Shown piece after piece: positions 26,101 through 34,341 of a DNA stretch of 64,000 bases; the stretch's first letter is position 1, and the number at the start of each line of letters is the position of its first letter. Both the position numbers and the translations under genes were made by a program. Source of the stretch: Methylomonas koyamae (lineage in GTDB: Bacteria > Pseudomonadota > Gammaproteobacteria > Methylococcales > Methylomonadaceae); NCBI RefSeq assembly GCF_019669905.1, contig NZ_AP019777.1:2976001-3040000 (forward strand). Direction: 5' to 3'. The notes under the pieces are model-generated. The model did no database searches and had not been told where the DNA came from. It saw only the letters and a program-made list of their open reading frames with translations.

Positions 26101-26391
26101 GGCGAGCTTACCGCTGGCGCTATTGCGGCTGCGCGCAATTTCGGCCAAGGCCTGCAACTGCTCGGCCGCCTTGCCGCCGCAAAGGTCGGCAAACGGCCGG
26201 CCCAAGGCTTGTTCGGCGGAGCACGGTAAAAACCGGCTCAGATTGGCGCTGGCCTGGACCACTTGCGCCCCCGCATCCGCAGTAACCACCAGCAAAGCGC
26301 CGTGCGGCTGGATTTGGCCGATCTGGTGAATAGGCTCGGCGGCGCATTTTTGCAGCGCCTGCTCCAACTGTTCCGGGCTAAAACTAACCAT
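23125..26391 (-). CDS. Bacteriophytochrome diguanylate cyclase/phosphodiesterase
   Basis: A 1088-residue red-light sensor linked to c-di-GMP turnover. Order: PAS_2 with the biliverdin-attaching Cys16 (KCAAEPIHQIGQIQPHG); GAF with FPASDIPAQARRLF and LIACHHHGPKPVS; PHY to about 510; PAS at about 540-650; GGDEF with intact LGGDEFVVM near residue 734; and EAL from about 850. In the EAL domain the signature reads EVL, but the catalytic set looks complete (NVSPRQF, LELTES, DDFGTGNSSL, LKIDQSF, EGVET, QGYLFGKP). ATG 26391 overlaps the upstream heme-oxygenase gene by eight bases, so chromophore maker and photoreceptor are coupled. Confidence 0.95.
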   Translation of the reverse strand: MVSFSPEQLEQALQKCAAEPIHQIGQIQPHGALLVVTADAGAQVVQASANLSRFLPCSAEQALGRPFADLCGGKAAEQLQALAEIARSRNSASGKLAVAIGGALAELQAHVYLCNGGIAVELMADQAENPEARLAELLLQMQDALLQIDTDREYLHYFDQVAILVRTLCGYDSVMVYRFDSEWNGEVVSQSRIETAPSYLGLHFPASDIPAQARRLFALNPVRVVADIEAEPVPVLPALNPLAGEPLDMTYSALRCLSPIHIQYLRNIGVRASMVVSLLQNGRLWGLIACHHHGPKPVSISEREAVTFISRMTSAKLAAIEAVEQHNHVTSANHLIGELLNYIFTSQEETILQRLLPELMRLLHADAVIALVEGKRHRHGPTPTVVQLDELLPWLSGQASTTSFSCDHLAKHFPKAAAYPDTAAGVLCTPLSADLRNGIVWFRAEKPRTVHWAGHAEKGLVEDEAGGYRLTPRESFQVWSELWRGRSAPWTIVELGVANMLAVTLPEGLAQKSRLDQALKQQSALDAELRIAATAFESQEGIVVLDSARNILRVNRAFCRITGHSAEFAVGKNPRELKLDRQPIADYEAMWEAIGVNGAWEGEITIQAVGGKLFPVHLSISAVTDPQGKLKNYVASFIDISSLKAAAEEIQRLAFYDALTGLPNRRLLQDRLQHALAISARSGRPGALLFIDLDNFKLLNDSLGHDMGDLLLQQVAQRLTACVREGDTVARLGGDEFVVMLTELGDERHEASAQTEIVANKILATLTKPYSLKEQQYRNSPSIGAVLFRDHEFDIEALLKQADIAMYQAKKAGKNTVRFFDPQMQANIDARMQLEADLHHALAEHRFVLHYQPQVGKNREIFGAEVLIRCLHPESGLIPPKDFIALAEEIGLITPIGLWVLETACRQIKIWEADPRTRHLQLAVNVSPRQFRQADFVYSVMRIVRETAIEPGHLKLELTESLVLDDIEDTVVKMHALRDFGVHFAMDDFGTGNSSLSNLRKLPIAQLKIDQSFVGDILHDTDDAVIVQTIIAMAKNLGMEVIAEGVETGGQRAFLEQHGCDAFQGYLFGKPMPIADFEAMLHGGLPPV

Positions 26392-27052
26392 GGCTGCCCC
26401 TCCCGTCCAGCGGACCGTACAGAATGGCTCGATCGAGCTCGAATTCGAACAATGCGAAAGTGCGGTTGGCGGCCAGCCGAGCTGCGCCGGCTTGTTCGGC
26501 GTCGGCGGCAACCGATTCGGCAAAGGCGAGATAGCCGCGCCACATGCTGGCGCCGGCCTCGCCGTAACCGGAATAGAAACGGGCGCCGCCGCTCGGCGTC
26601 AAACCCAGGTGTTGCCGTAGGCATTTGGCGATCATTTGGCCGCCCAAGGTCGAACCTTCGATCACGTAAAGCACCCCGACGTAGTCGCCCAGGCCGGAGA
26701 TGGCCGGCACGGATACCGGCGCCGCAGCCGATTCCAGCCCGGCGGGATCAATACCGAAGTGGCGCAAATCCGCTTCCAACCAGGGCAGTTTGGCTCGAGC
26801 CGCATAATCGAACCCGGCAACCGGCCCGGCGGCGAATTCGGCGAGCCTTTGTTCCAATCCGCGGTAGAGCCGGTAAAACGTCTGCAACAGCAGCCGGTAG
26901 TTTGCCAACGTATAGCCCGGTTGCGGCAGCCCCGCCAGTAACGCATGCCGGTTGAGCCGTTCGTGCTGAGCCTGGGTGGCTTCGCGTAGCAACGTGCGCA
27001 GGCTGCCTTGGCCGGTGGACGCTGGTGGTGGGTTAGTTGCGGTAATTTCCAT
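26384..27052 (-). CDS. Biliverdin-producing heme oxygenase
   Basis: 222 residues; opens heme to biliverdin, the chromophore of the adjacent bacteriophytochrome. The proximal heme ligand is His30 in LREATQAQHERLN, and the distal helix region shows YVGVLYVIEGSTLGGQMIA near residue 110-127. Length and motifs match bacterial BphO-type heme oxygenases. The ATG at 27052 has an AGG a few bases upstream. It lies 217 bp downstream of putA and overlaps the phytochrome gene, so it is the first gene of a two-gene unit. Confidence 0.9.
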   Translation of the reverse strand: MEITATNPPPASTGQGSLRTLLREATQAQHERLNRHALLAGLPQPGYTLANYRLLLQTFYRLYRGLEQRLAEFAAGPVAGFDYAARAKLPWLEADLRHFGIDPAGLESAAAPVSVPAISGLGDYVGVLYVIEGSTLGGQMIAKCLRQHLGLTPSGGARFYSGYGEAGASMWRGYLAFAESVAADAEQAGAARLAANRTFALFEFELDRAILYGPLDGRGSHG

Positions 27053-27269
27053 GCATGCCTGGTTAGCGAATAAGCGGAATTCGCTGAAAAATATACCACT
27101 GGTTTGCCCGCACACCAGCCCAAGCAGCCGCTGCGCCGCATCCCGCCGTCGGCGCAGCGCTTCTCGCCGGGATGATTTTGGCGGATACAGGCTTGATTCA
27201 TAGGGCAAAAATCGTCGCCCCGCATTCCGTTCTGTTACGCGATTTCGCGCTGCCGGGCCAACGTCCGCG

Positions 27270-30200
27270 TCAGGTCCTGCCTTGCAACAAACCGGGATTG
27301 CCGCCGATAGCGGCGGTATTGATACTGACGGTTTGCTCGACTGCAAACCGCAACAGATAGTTGGGGCCGCCGGCTTTCGGGCCGGTGCCGGACAGACCCA
27401 GTCCGCCGAACGGCTGTACGCCGACCACCGCGCCTATCATGTTGCGGTTGACGTATAAATTGCCGACCCGGGCATGGCGCGCGACATACTGCACCGTCGA
27501 CTCGAGCCGGGTGTGCAGGCCCAGCGTCAGGCCGTAGCCGCTGGCATTGATCGCCTCGACCACCCGCTCCAGCTCGCCGACGCGATAGCTGACCACGTGC
27601 AATATCGGCCCGAACACTTCCCCCTCCAGCACTGCCAAATCGGGAATCCGCACCAAGCTCGGCGGGAAAAAGCAGCCGTTCGCGCAAGCGGCCGGCAACG
27701 GCGTTTGGTACAACACCTTGCCGAATTCGGCGATGCGCTGCAGATGGGCGTGCAACGTGGCCAAGGCGGCCTCGTCGATGATAGGGCCGACATCGGTCTC
27801 GAAATCCCACGGCGAGCCGACCCGCAGCAAGCGCATCGCCCCGATCAAGCGCTCGATCACCGCATCGCAGGTCTCCTCCGGCAAAAACAACACCCGCAAC
27901 GCCGAGCAGCGCTGGCCGGCGCTATTGAAGGCCGATTGCAGCGCGTCGCGCACCAGTTGTTCCGTGTGAGCGGAACTGTCCGCCAGCATCGCGTTCTGGC
28001 CGCCGGTTTCGGCGATCAGCGTCGCAATCGGCCCGGCCCGCTGGCTCAATTGACGGTTGATCAGGCTGGCGGTTGCCACCGAGCCGGTAAAGGCCACGCC
28101 GGCCACACGTGGGTCGCTCAACAAGCGTCGGCCTACGCGTTCGCCGTCGCCCGGCAACAATTGCAACACCGGCTTCGGTACCCCGGCTCGATGCAGCAGC
28201 CTGACCGCAGCCATGGCCGTCAGCGCGGTTTGCTCGGCCGGTTTGGCAATCACGCTATTACCGGCCAGCAGCGCCGCGGCAATCTGGCCGACGAAAATCG
28301 CCAACGGAAAATTCCACGGGCTGATGCAAACAAACACACCGCGGCCGCGGTAACCAAGCCGGTTGTCCTCGCCGGTCGGGCCGGGCAAGACTTGCGGCCG
28401 GCCAAACAAAACCAGCGCGTTGGCGGCGTAATAGCGGCACAAATCGACGGCCTCGCGCAGTTCGGCCAAGGCATCGCTCAAGCTGCGGCCGCCCTCGCGG
28501 ACGCATAAGGCCAGCAATTCGCCCCGGTTACGTTCGAATAAATCGGCGGCCGTCTGCAGGCAGGCGGCGCGCTTCACGACAGGTTGCTGGCACCAGTCCG
28601 CAAACGCGCGTTCGGCGGCTGGCAGCGCAGCATCGATCTCGGCCTCCCCGCTAGCCAATACCTGGCCGATCGCCGCCCCGCGGCCATACGGGCTGTAAAC
28701 GGTCAGACCTTCGCCGCGCAGGCGTTTGCCGTCGATCAGCGGCGAAGCCTGCCAGAGTTTGCCGGCGTATTCGTCCAGTTCGCGGCGTAGATGGCGCAAC
28801 GCGGCCGGATCGCTCAAATTCATACCGGCCGAATTTCTGCGCTGCGGCGAGAACAACTCCGGTGGCGGCGCCAATTCCGCTACGGCCGAGGCGTCGAGCT
28901 GTTCGGCCGGATCTTGCGCCAATTGTCCGGCGACAACCTGCGGATTTTCGATTTGGTTAACGAAGGAACTGTTGGCGCCGTTCTCCAACAAGCGCCGCAC
29001 CAAATACGGCAACAATTCGCAGTGGGCGCCGACCGGCGCATAAACCCTGCAAACCAACTCGGGCCGGCCCGATTCGAGCAAGGCGTCGTAAAGCGCCTGG
29101 CCCATGCCGTGCAGGCGCTGAAACTCGTAACCGGGATGGCCGGGGCCGGCCATGGCTTGGACGGCGAGCACGCTATGGGCGTTATGGGTCGCAAACTGGC
29201 CGTAAAAACAGTCCGGGCGCGCCAGAATCGCTTGAGCGCAAGCCAGATAGGCCAAATCGGTCGCGGCTTTGCGAGTGAACACCGGATAGTCCTCCCAACC
29301 GTTCTCTTGGGCCCGTTTGATTTCGCTATCCCAATAGGCGCCTTTAACCAGACGGATGGGAATCCTGCGGCCGCCGCTTTGCGCCAGCGCCGCCAGCCAG
29401 TCGATCACGGCCGGCGCCCGTTTTTGGTAGGCCTGTACCGCCAGACCCAGCCCCGGCCAATCCGCCAATGCCGGCTCGGCGAACACCGCCGCAAAAATGT
29501 CCAGCGACATTTCCAGACGCTCGGCTTCCTCGGCATCGACCGTCAGGTTGATATTGGCGACCTTGGCTTGCTGGGCCAGACTCAACAACTTGTCGACTAT
29601 CGCCGCGACCGCGTGCCGCTGTTGCAATACCTCGTAGCGCGGATACAAGGCAGACAATTTGACCGAAATACCCGGATTTTCGAACAGCCCGCCATCGGCC
29701 GTATCGGCCAAACCGGCAATGGCCGCCGCATAGGCGGCGTAATAGCGCTCCGCGTCTGCGGCGGTCAACGCCGCCTCGCCGAGCATGTCGAACGAATAGC
29801 GGTAGTGCGGGCTGCGCCGCGCTCGCTCCAGCGCTTTGCCGATGTCCTCGGCAATCACGAACTGCTCGGCCAGGATGCGCATGGCCTGGCCGACCGCGTT
29901 GCGGATCAAAGGTTCGCCCAGCCGCTCCAGCAGCGCCGCAAACGGGTCAGAATCGGCGTGCCGCAGCCAGCGCTCTATGCCGCCGCCGAGCGCCAAGGCG
30001 CCGCTGGCGAGGTTGACCAGCCAGGATTCGCTATGGCCCAGATGGCGGAGCCAATCGCCGCTGGCCAATTTGTCCTGTAAAAACCGGTTTTGCGTGGCCG
30101 GATCGGGGATGCGCAGCAGCGCTTCGGCCAAGCCCATCAATTGCAGCCCTTCAGCACTGTTCAAGCCGTATTCCTGCAGAAAACCTTGAAACAAATCCGC

Positions 30201-30374
30201 CCCGCCCCGCCGCCCGCGAATCGCTGCGATCAGGCGTTCGGCCTGCGCGCTAACCTGCTGCGGGCCGTAATCGGCCAACCCGGCCCGCAACGCCGCCACC
30301 GCCTCGGCTTCCGGCCGAGTGTAGGTCTGGCGAATCCGCGCCCTCAGTCCCTCCAGTTCGTGTTCCGCCGGCAT
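27270..30374 (-). CDS. putA: Bifunctional proline dehydrogenase / delta-1-pyrroline-5-carboxylate dehydrogenase
   Basis: A 1034-residue PutA that oxidises proline to glutamate through two active sites. The N-terminal part is the FAD proline dehydrogenase barrel (LTVDAEEAERLEMSLDIF; IRLVKGAYWDSEIKRAQ), the C-terminal part an aldehyde dehydrogenase (SPWNFPLAIFVGQIAAAL; VAFTGSVATA; IAETGGQNAM; SAGQRCSALRVLF with the catalytic Cys; LEGEVFGPILHV). There is no N-terminal ribbon-helix-helix, so it is not the self-regulating long form. ATG 30374 is preceded by GGAGGGGGCG; a frame extending 24 codons further lacks such a site. Expressed divergently from the TssBC-like gene. Confidence 0.95.
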   Translation of the reverse strand: MPAEHELEGLRARIRQTYTRPEAEAVAALRAGLADYGPQQVSAQAERLIAAIRGRRGGADLFQGFLQEYGLNSAEGLQLMGLAEALLRIPDPATQNRFLQDKLASGDWLRHLGHSESWLVNLASGALALGGGIERWLRHADSDPFAALLERLGEPLIRNAVGQAMRILAEQFVIAEDIGKALERARRSPHYRYSFDMLGEAALTAADAERYYAAYAAAIAGLADTADGGLFENPGISVKLSALYPRYEVLQQRHAVAAIVDKLLSLAQQAKVANINLTVDAEEAERLEMSLDIFAAVFAEPALADWPGLGLAVQAYQKRAPAVIDWLAALAQSGGRRIPIRLVKGAYWDSEIKRAQENGWEDYPVFTRKAATDLAYLACAQAILARPDCFYGQFATHNAHSVLAVQAMAGPGHPGYEFQRLHGMGQALYDALLESGRPELVCRVYAPVGAHCELLPYLVRRLLENGANSSFVNQIENPQVVAGQLAQDPAEQLDASAVAELAPPPELFSPQRRNSAGMNLSDPAALRHLRRELDEYAGKLWQASPLIDGKRLRGEGLTVYSPYGRGAAIGQVLASGEAEIDAALPAAERAFADWCQQPVVKRAACLQTAADLFERNRGELLALCVREGGRSLSDALAELREAVDLCRYYAANALVLFGRPQVLPGPTGEDNRLGYRGRGVFVCISPWNFPLAIFVGQIAAALLAGNSVIAKPAEQTALTAMAAVRLLHRAGVPKPVLQLLPGDGERVGRRLLSDPRVAGVAFTGSVATASLINRQLSQRAGPIATLIAETGGQNAMLADSSAHTEQLVRDALQSAFNSAGQRCSALRVLFLPEETCDAVIERLIGAMRLLRVGSPWDFETDVGPIIDEAALATLHAHLQRIAEFGKVLYQTPLPAACANGCFFPPSLVRIPDLAVLEGEVFGPILHVVSYRVGELERVVEAINASGYGLTLGLHTRLESTVQYVARHARVGNLYVNRNMIGAVVGVQPFGGLGLSGTGPKAGGPNYLLRFAVEQTVSINTAAIGGNPGLLQGRT

Positions 30375-30527
30375 CGCCCCCTCCGCTGTTGCCCGATCAA
30401 GTCGTAATCTGCCCGCTATGACACTCCGGCCGGCATGCCTTGTCAATCGGCCGCACGGCCGCGGCTTGTTGGATCGCGGCCGGTCTGCTACTTTTGCCCG
30501 ACAACCTTAACTTGACCAGGAGAGCTT

Positions 30528-31895
30528 ATGGCCGGCGGAATCGATTTCACGATGGGGTTTCAGACCCGTGGCGCACAGCGCAAAAGCTCCGGCGGCGAAG
30601 GTTACCGGGTTTATGTGCTGGGCAGTTTCTCCGGCCGCCACGAACCGGCTTGGCCGCAACGGCCGATTCGCAAAATCGACGTCGACAACTTCGCACAGGT
30701 GATGCGGCAAATCGCGCCTAGCATCGAACTCGGCCCCGGTTCGGCATTGGCATTCGAAGCCATCGAAGATTTCCACCCGGACGCCTGGATCGGCAAAATC
30801 AAGTTGTTGGCCGACCTGCAACAATTGAAACGGGATTTGCATAACCCGCATAACGCCGAGCAGGCCGCAGCCAAAATCCGCGCCTTCTTTCCGGCCTCAG
30901 CTCCGGCGCCGGTCCCGGCCGAACCGACCGGCGAAAGCCAGGAAGACATGTTGGAACGCCTGCTGGGTAAGCGGCCGGAAGCTACGTCGCCCGCTACCGA
31001 TTCGGTGGAGCGGTTGATACGCGACATGGTCGCGCCGCACGTGGCAAAGTCGGTCAGCGCCGAACACCAGGCGCTGGCCGCCGTGGTCGATGCCACCATC
31101 TCGCAATTTATCGCCACGCTACTGCACAGCCCGGATTTTCGCGGGTTGGAGGCGTTATGGCTGGCCCTGCGCGACCTGTTGAACGAGGAAGGCGCCGACA
31201 CCCAGCAATGGTTTTTACTCGATCTGAGCCAGCAGGAACTGGCCCAGGCTGCGCAAAACGAACCGGACACGCTGAAACAAAAACTGGCCGCGCATTTGCA
31301 AACCGCCGACGCCGGCCGGCAAGTGCTGCTGCTGGGCGATTACACCTTCAACGCCGACGGCAAAGACCGCCCCACCCTGCGCTATTGCAGCGCATTGGCC
31401 GCCGCTTGCCACGCCCGTTTTGTAACGGCGGCCGGCCACGAACTGGCGGCGAACCTGCTCGATCCGGCTTCCGCAACCGGCCAACAATGGCCGGAAATCT
31501 GCGCCGAAGTCGGCGGCGAGCGTTTGATGCTGGCCTATCCCGGCATACTGCAACGCCTGCCTTACGGCGCCAAGCGCGATCCGCTACAAGGGTTGGATTT
31601 CGAAGAATGCGGCGTCCCGCCCGATACGGCCGAATTGCTGTGGAGCAACCCCGCCTTTCTCGCCGCCCGTTTCCTGGTCAAAGCCGAGCAAACCGTCGAC
31701 GAATCCACCGGTTTTTTCGGCGACGTGCCGGCGTTCAGTTATCCGCAGGATGGCGAAAGCGTGTTGCAAGCGGCAACGGAAGTGGTATTGAACGAAAAGC
31801 AGGCCCATCAATTATGGGATCGCGGCCTGATGCCGGTGGTCTGTTTCCGCCAGCGGCGGGGCGTAAAATTGTTGGATGCAGCGACCTTGGTTTGA
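30528..31895 (+). CDS. Orphan TssB-TssC-like fusion (type VI sheath proteins)
   Basis: 455 residues. The first 100 resemble the small sheath protein TssB (VYVLGSFSGR; KIDVDNFAQVMRQIAPSIEL; FHPDAWIGKIKLLADLQQL). A Pro/Ala linker at about 120-145 follows, then sequence of the large sheath protein TssC (VDATISQFIATLLHSPDFRG; LLLGDYTF; RLPYGAKRDPLQGLDFEE; LLWSNPAFLAARF; PTEV-like ATEVVLNEK). The C-terminal TssC domain that interlocks sheath rings is absent. AGGAGA precedes the ATG. No other secretion genes are nearby. It may be a degraded or repurposed sheath protein. Confidence 0.82.
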   Translation: MAGGIDFTMGFQTRGAQRKSSGGEGYRVYVLGSFSGRHEPAWPQRPIRKIDVDNFAQVMRQIAPSIELGPGSALAFEAIEDFHPDAWIGKIKLLADLQQLKRDLHNPHNAEQAAAKIRAFFPASAPAPVPAEPTGESQEDMLERLLGKRPEATSPATDSVERLIRDMVAPHVAKSVSAEHQALAAVVDATISQFIATLLHSPDFRGLEALWLALRDLLNEEGADTQQWFLLDLSQQELAQAAQNEPDTLKQKLAAHLQTADAGRQVLLLGDYTFNADGKDRPTLRYCSALAAACHARFVTAAGHELAANLLDPASATGQQWPEICAEVGGERLMLAYPGILQRLPYGAKRDPLQGLDFEECGVPPDTAELLWSNPAFLAARFLVKAEQTVDESTGFFGDVPAFSYPQDGESVLQAATEVVLNEKQAHQLWDRGLMPVVCFRQRRGVKLLDAATLV

Positions 31896-32106
31896 ATTTT
31901 ACTGCGCTTGGATGCGTTGCGCTGGCGCTGGTGCCGGATCGGTTGTCGCGCAAAACCGTCGCCGGGCCGTGGCGCCCCCATGCCGGCGGAACTGGCCTGC
32001 AGCGCCGCACCAAATCGCCATCGCCCGGCGCCGACCGCTGCCGGCTTGAATCGCGCCTTTTGACCGGGGCAACCAATACGCCGGCTACGCATATCGCCCG
32101 GGCGAT

Positions 32107-32562
32107 TTAGCTCAAGCCGGCATGGCGAGCCAGGAAGCGGTCCAACTGGTTAGCGAAGTTCTGCACATCGCGCGAACTCAGCGCCGCCGGACCGCCGGTG
32201 TCGACGCCGCTGGAGCGCAGGCCGTCCATGAAATCGCGCATCGCCAGCCGCTCGCCGATATTGTCCCTGCTGTACGCTTCGCCGCGGGTATCGATGACGT
32301 GCCCACCCTTGGCAATGACCTGCGCCGCCAGCGGAATATCGCCGGTCACGACCAAATCGCCGGCCGACATGCGCTGCACGATCTCGTTATCCGCCACGTC
32401 GAAACCGCCGCCGACCCGCAGCATCCGAATGTAACGCGACGGCGGCAGTGGCAAGGATTGGTTCGCCACCAGCGTCGTCGTCAATTGGCAACGTTCCGCT
32501 GCCCGAAACAGTATGTCTTTGATTGCTTTGGGGCAGGCGTCGGCGTCGATCCAGATTTGCAT
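32107..32562 (-). CDS. YaiI/YqxD family protein (DUF188)
   Basis: A 151-residue protein of the UPF0178 family, a PIN-like fold possibly acting on RNA. It starts [20 protein letters not shown], and shows [32 protein letters not shown] at about 55-86 and [15 protein letters not shown]. Acidic residues in the D..D.CP motif and the second segment are those of the PIN-like site. It converges on the TssBC-like gene with 211 bp between that contain no gene I can support. Confidence 0.92.
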   Translation of the reverse strand: MQIWIDADACPKAIKDILFRAAERCQLTTTLVANQSLPLPPSRYIRMLRVGGGFDVADNEIVQRMSAGDLVVTGDIPLAAQVIAKGGHVIDTRGEAYSRDNIGERLAMRDFMDGLRSSGVDTGGPAALSSRDVQNFANQLDRFLARHAGLS

Positions 32563-32635
32563 GGTGAGTAGGAGTGTTCGTTTATTGCTGTTTGGTTTAA
32601 TGGTGTCGCTATCGCGACGGATGCTTTTTAATGCC

Positions 32636-32850
32636 GGTTCCCGCACCGGCAAGCGGGATACTTTTCTTTGCTTGTCCAAAGAAAAGTATCCAAAAGAAAC
32701 GACACCCAGCATTCCGCCCTAATCCTGCGCTTCTCGATTTTGCCGAGGGTTTTCCGAAGGGGCTTCCCAGCCCCTGCGGAAAACGCGATGCATCCATGCA
32801 TCGCCCCTTCGGGCTAATCTCGTCAAAATCTGCGATGCTCGGGGCGGAAT
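32636..32850. repeat. Diverged hairpin repeat unit
   Basis: Contains a stem of 15 bp (GGATACTTTTCTTTG with CAAAGAAAAGTATCC) and further GC-rich inverted repeats (GGGTTTTCCGAAGGGGC...). Its pattern is like the longer units at 33580 and 33999 but the sequence is diverged. No gene is seen. Confidence 0.65.
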
Positions 32851-32934
32851 AACGGGAAGAACCCCCGCGCCAGCTTAAAGGCCTTCCGCAGATACCGGAA
32901 ATGCCTTGGATTTCCTAATTTTCTGGTTTTCCTG

Positions 32935-33034
32935 GTTACCACGCGCTGCGTGGTAATTCAGATTCGCCGCGCTGCGGCGAATTGCACCGCAACGCGGGCA
33001 AGCTGAGGGTTCCCACGTAGCACGTGGGAACCAG
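32935..33034. repeat. 100-bp triple-hairpin repeat, copy 1
   Basis: Three successive palindromes: TTACCACGC-GCTGC-GTGGTAA type, TTCGCCGC-GCTGC-GGCGAA type and TTCCCACGTAGCACGTGGGAA-type. The same block recurs at 33434 and 33896 with few changes. Confidence 0.9.
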
Positions 33035-33043
33035 AAAACATGC

Positions 33044-33253
33044 CTATTTTTTTTGATGGTATGGAATATTCATCGTCGTCAGAAAATGTATATCCGCCAT
33101 CTTACCGGCATGCTGTATATCGATACCCACAGCAACTCCGTCGGCATCAAAATCCAATATAAGTCCATCCGAAATTTCACGGGAATCAACCGACGGTATA
33201 TCCCGCAAATGGATATATAGCGAATCCGTCTCCGGGTCATAATTTAATTTCAT
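33044..33253 (-). CDS. DUF2283 family protein
   Basis: A 69-residue protein starting MKLNYDPETDSLYIHLRD and containing VDSREISDGLILDFDADGVAVGIDI, the pattern of DUF2283 proteins (small beta-rich, function unknown, often near toxin-antitoxin genes). GAGGA lies just before ATG 33253. A DUF2442/DUF4160-type pair lies 3 kb away. It sits alone between repeat blocks. Confidence 0.82.
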   Translation of the reverse strand: MKLNYDPETDSLYIHLRDIPSVDSREISDGLILDFDADGVAVGIDIQHAGKMADIHFLTTMNIPYHQKK

Positions 33254-33433
33254 TAGATTCCTCACCAGCCGACGTGTTTTCCCGGTTTCCTGGTTCCCAA
33301 ACTCCAGTTTGGGAACTTTATCTTGAAAGCTCCAGCTTTTGTTAATTTAGTCGAGAAGCAGGAGCTTCCAAGATCAGGTAACCAAGCCGGAGCTTGGTTA
33401 CCAGTCAAATGCCTTAGATTTCCTAATTTTCTG

Positions 33434-33533
33434 GTTACCACGCGCTGCGTGGTAATTCAGATTCGCCGCGCTGCGGCGAATTGCACCGCAGCGCGGCCAA
33501 GCCGAGGGTTCCCACGTAGCACGTGGGAACCAG
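33434..33533. repeat. 100-bp triple-hairpin repeat, copy 2
   Basis: Second copy of the block at 32935. It is preceded at 33283-33400 by other palindromes (GTTCCCAAACTCCAGTTTGGGAAC-type and GGTAACCAAGCC/GGCTTGGTTACC-type) of the same design. Confidence 0.9.
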
Positions 33534-33579
33534 AAAGGGCCGCAACGCGGCCACACCTTTTTGCGCGAAGCGCATACCA

Positions 33580-33893
33580 AATCCCCTTATGCCGCGCCGA
33601 GCACCGGAGGGTTTGAGCGGATCAGCCCGACAGGGGCGCGGCAAGGATGCCGCGCGTTTTCGGAGGGCTAGGACAGCCCTTCCGAAAACCCCGCTCAAAC
33701 CCTCCGGCGCGCAGGATCAAAGCGGCATTGGGGTGGCCTTTTCTTTGGATACTTTCTTTTGGCCAACCAAAAGAAAGTATCGCGGTTGCCGGTCCGCGAA
33801 CCGGCGTACAATTAGGCTTCGCGATAGCGAAACAATATCCCTGTAAGTTTTAAATTCCGCGTGGGCACAAAACCCGTGCCCACCCTACCCGGC
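33580..33893. repeat. About 310-bp repeat, copy 1
   Basis: Starts ATCCCCTTATGCCGCGCCGA, contains long inverted repeats (GCGCGTTTTCGGAGGGCT / AGCCCTTCCGAAAACCCCGC region; GATACTTTCTTTTGG / CCAAAAGAAAGTATC) and ends near TTCCGCGTGGGCACAAAA. Repeated at 33999-34305 with about a dozen differences. Confidence 0.88.
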
Positions 33894-33895
33894 TA

Positions 33896-33995
33896 GTTAC
33901 CACGCGCTGCGTGGTAATTCAGATTCGCCGCGCTGCGGCGAATTGCACCGCAGCGCGGGCAAGCCGAGGGTTCCCACGTAGCACGTGGGAACCAG
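33896..33995. repeat. 100-bp triple-hairpin repeat, copy 3
   Basis: Third copy of the triple-hairpin block. Together with the following long repeat it makes a tandem duplication of a unit of about 410 bp. Confidence 0.9.
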
Positions 33996-33998
33996 AAA

Positions 33999-34305
33999 AT
34001 CCCCTTATGCCGCGCCGAGCACCGGAGGGTTTGGGCGGATTAGTCCGACAGGGGCGCGGCAGGGATGCCGCGCGTTTTCGGAGGGCTAGGACAGCCCTTC
34101 CGAAAACCCCGCTCAAACCCTTCGGTGCGCAGGATATAAGCGGCATCGGGGTGGCCTTTTCTTTGGATACTTTCTTTTGGCCACGCAAAAGAAAGTATCG
34201 CGGTTGCCGGTCCGCGAACAGGCGTTAAATTAAACTTCGCGTTAGCGAAACAATAGCCATGTAAGTTTTAAATTCCGCGTGGGCACAAAAACCGTGCCCA
34301 CCCGG
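33999..34305. repeat. About 310-bp repeat, copy 2
   Basis: Second copy of 33580-33893. Apparent ORFs inside both copies are translations of the palindromes and are not counted as genes. Confidence 0.88.
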
Positions 34306-34341
34306 CTACGAGGGCTTCGCCATAGCGATTCATAATACGAA

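Noticed and set aside
27474..30080. Long open frames antisense to putA (up to 429 codons)
   Set aside because: They are mirror frames of a G+C-rich, strongly supported gene, rich in Arg, Gln and His and with no recognisable family.
33523..34228. Small ORFs inside the hairpin repeats
   Set aside because: They repeat with the DNA blocks and change with the palindromes; the translations are arginine- and proline-rich and have no ribosome-binding sites.
32600..34330. CRISPR array
   Set aside because: The repeats are long, palindromic and tandem blocks of 100 and 310 bp, not short repeats with regular unique spacers; no cas genes are nearby.
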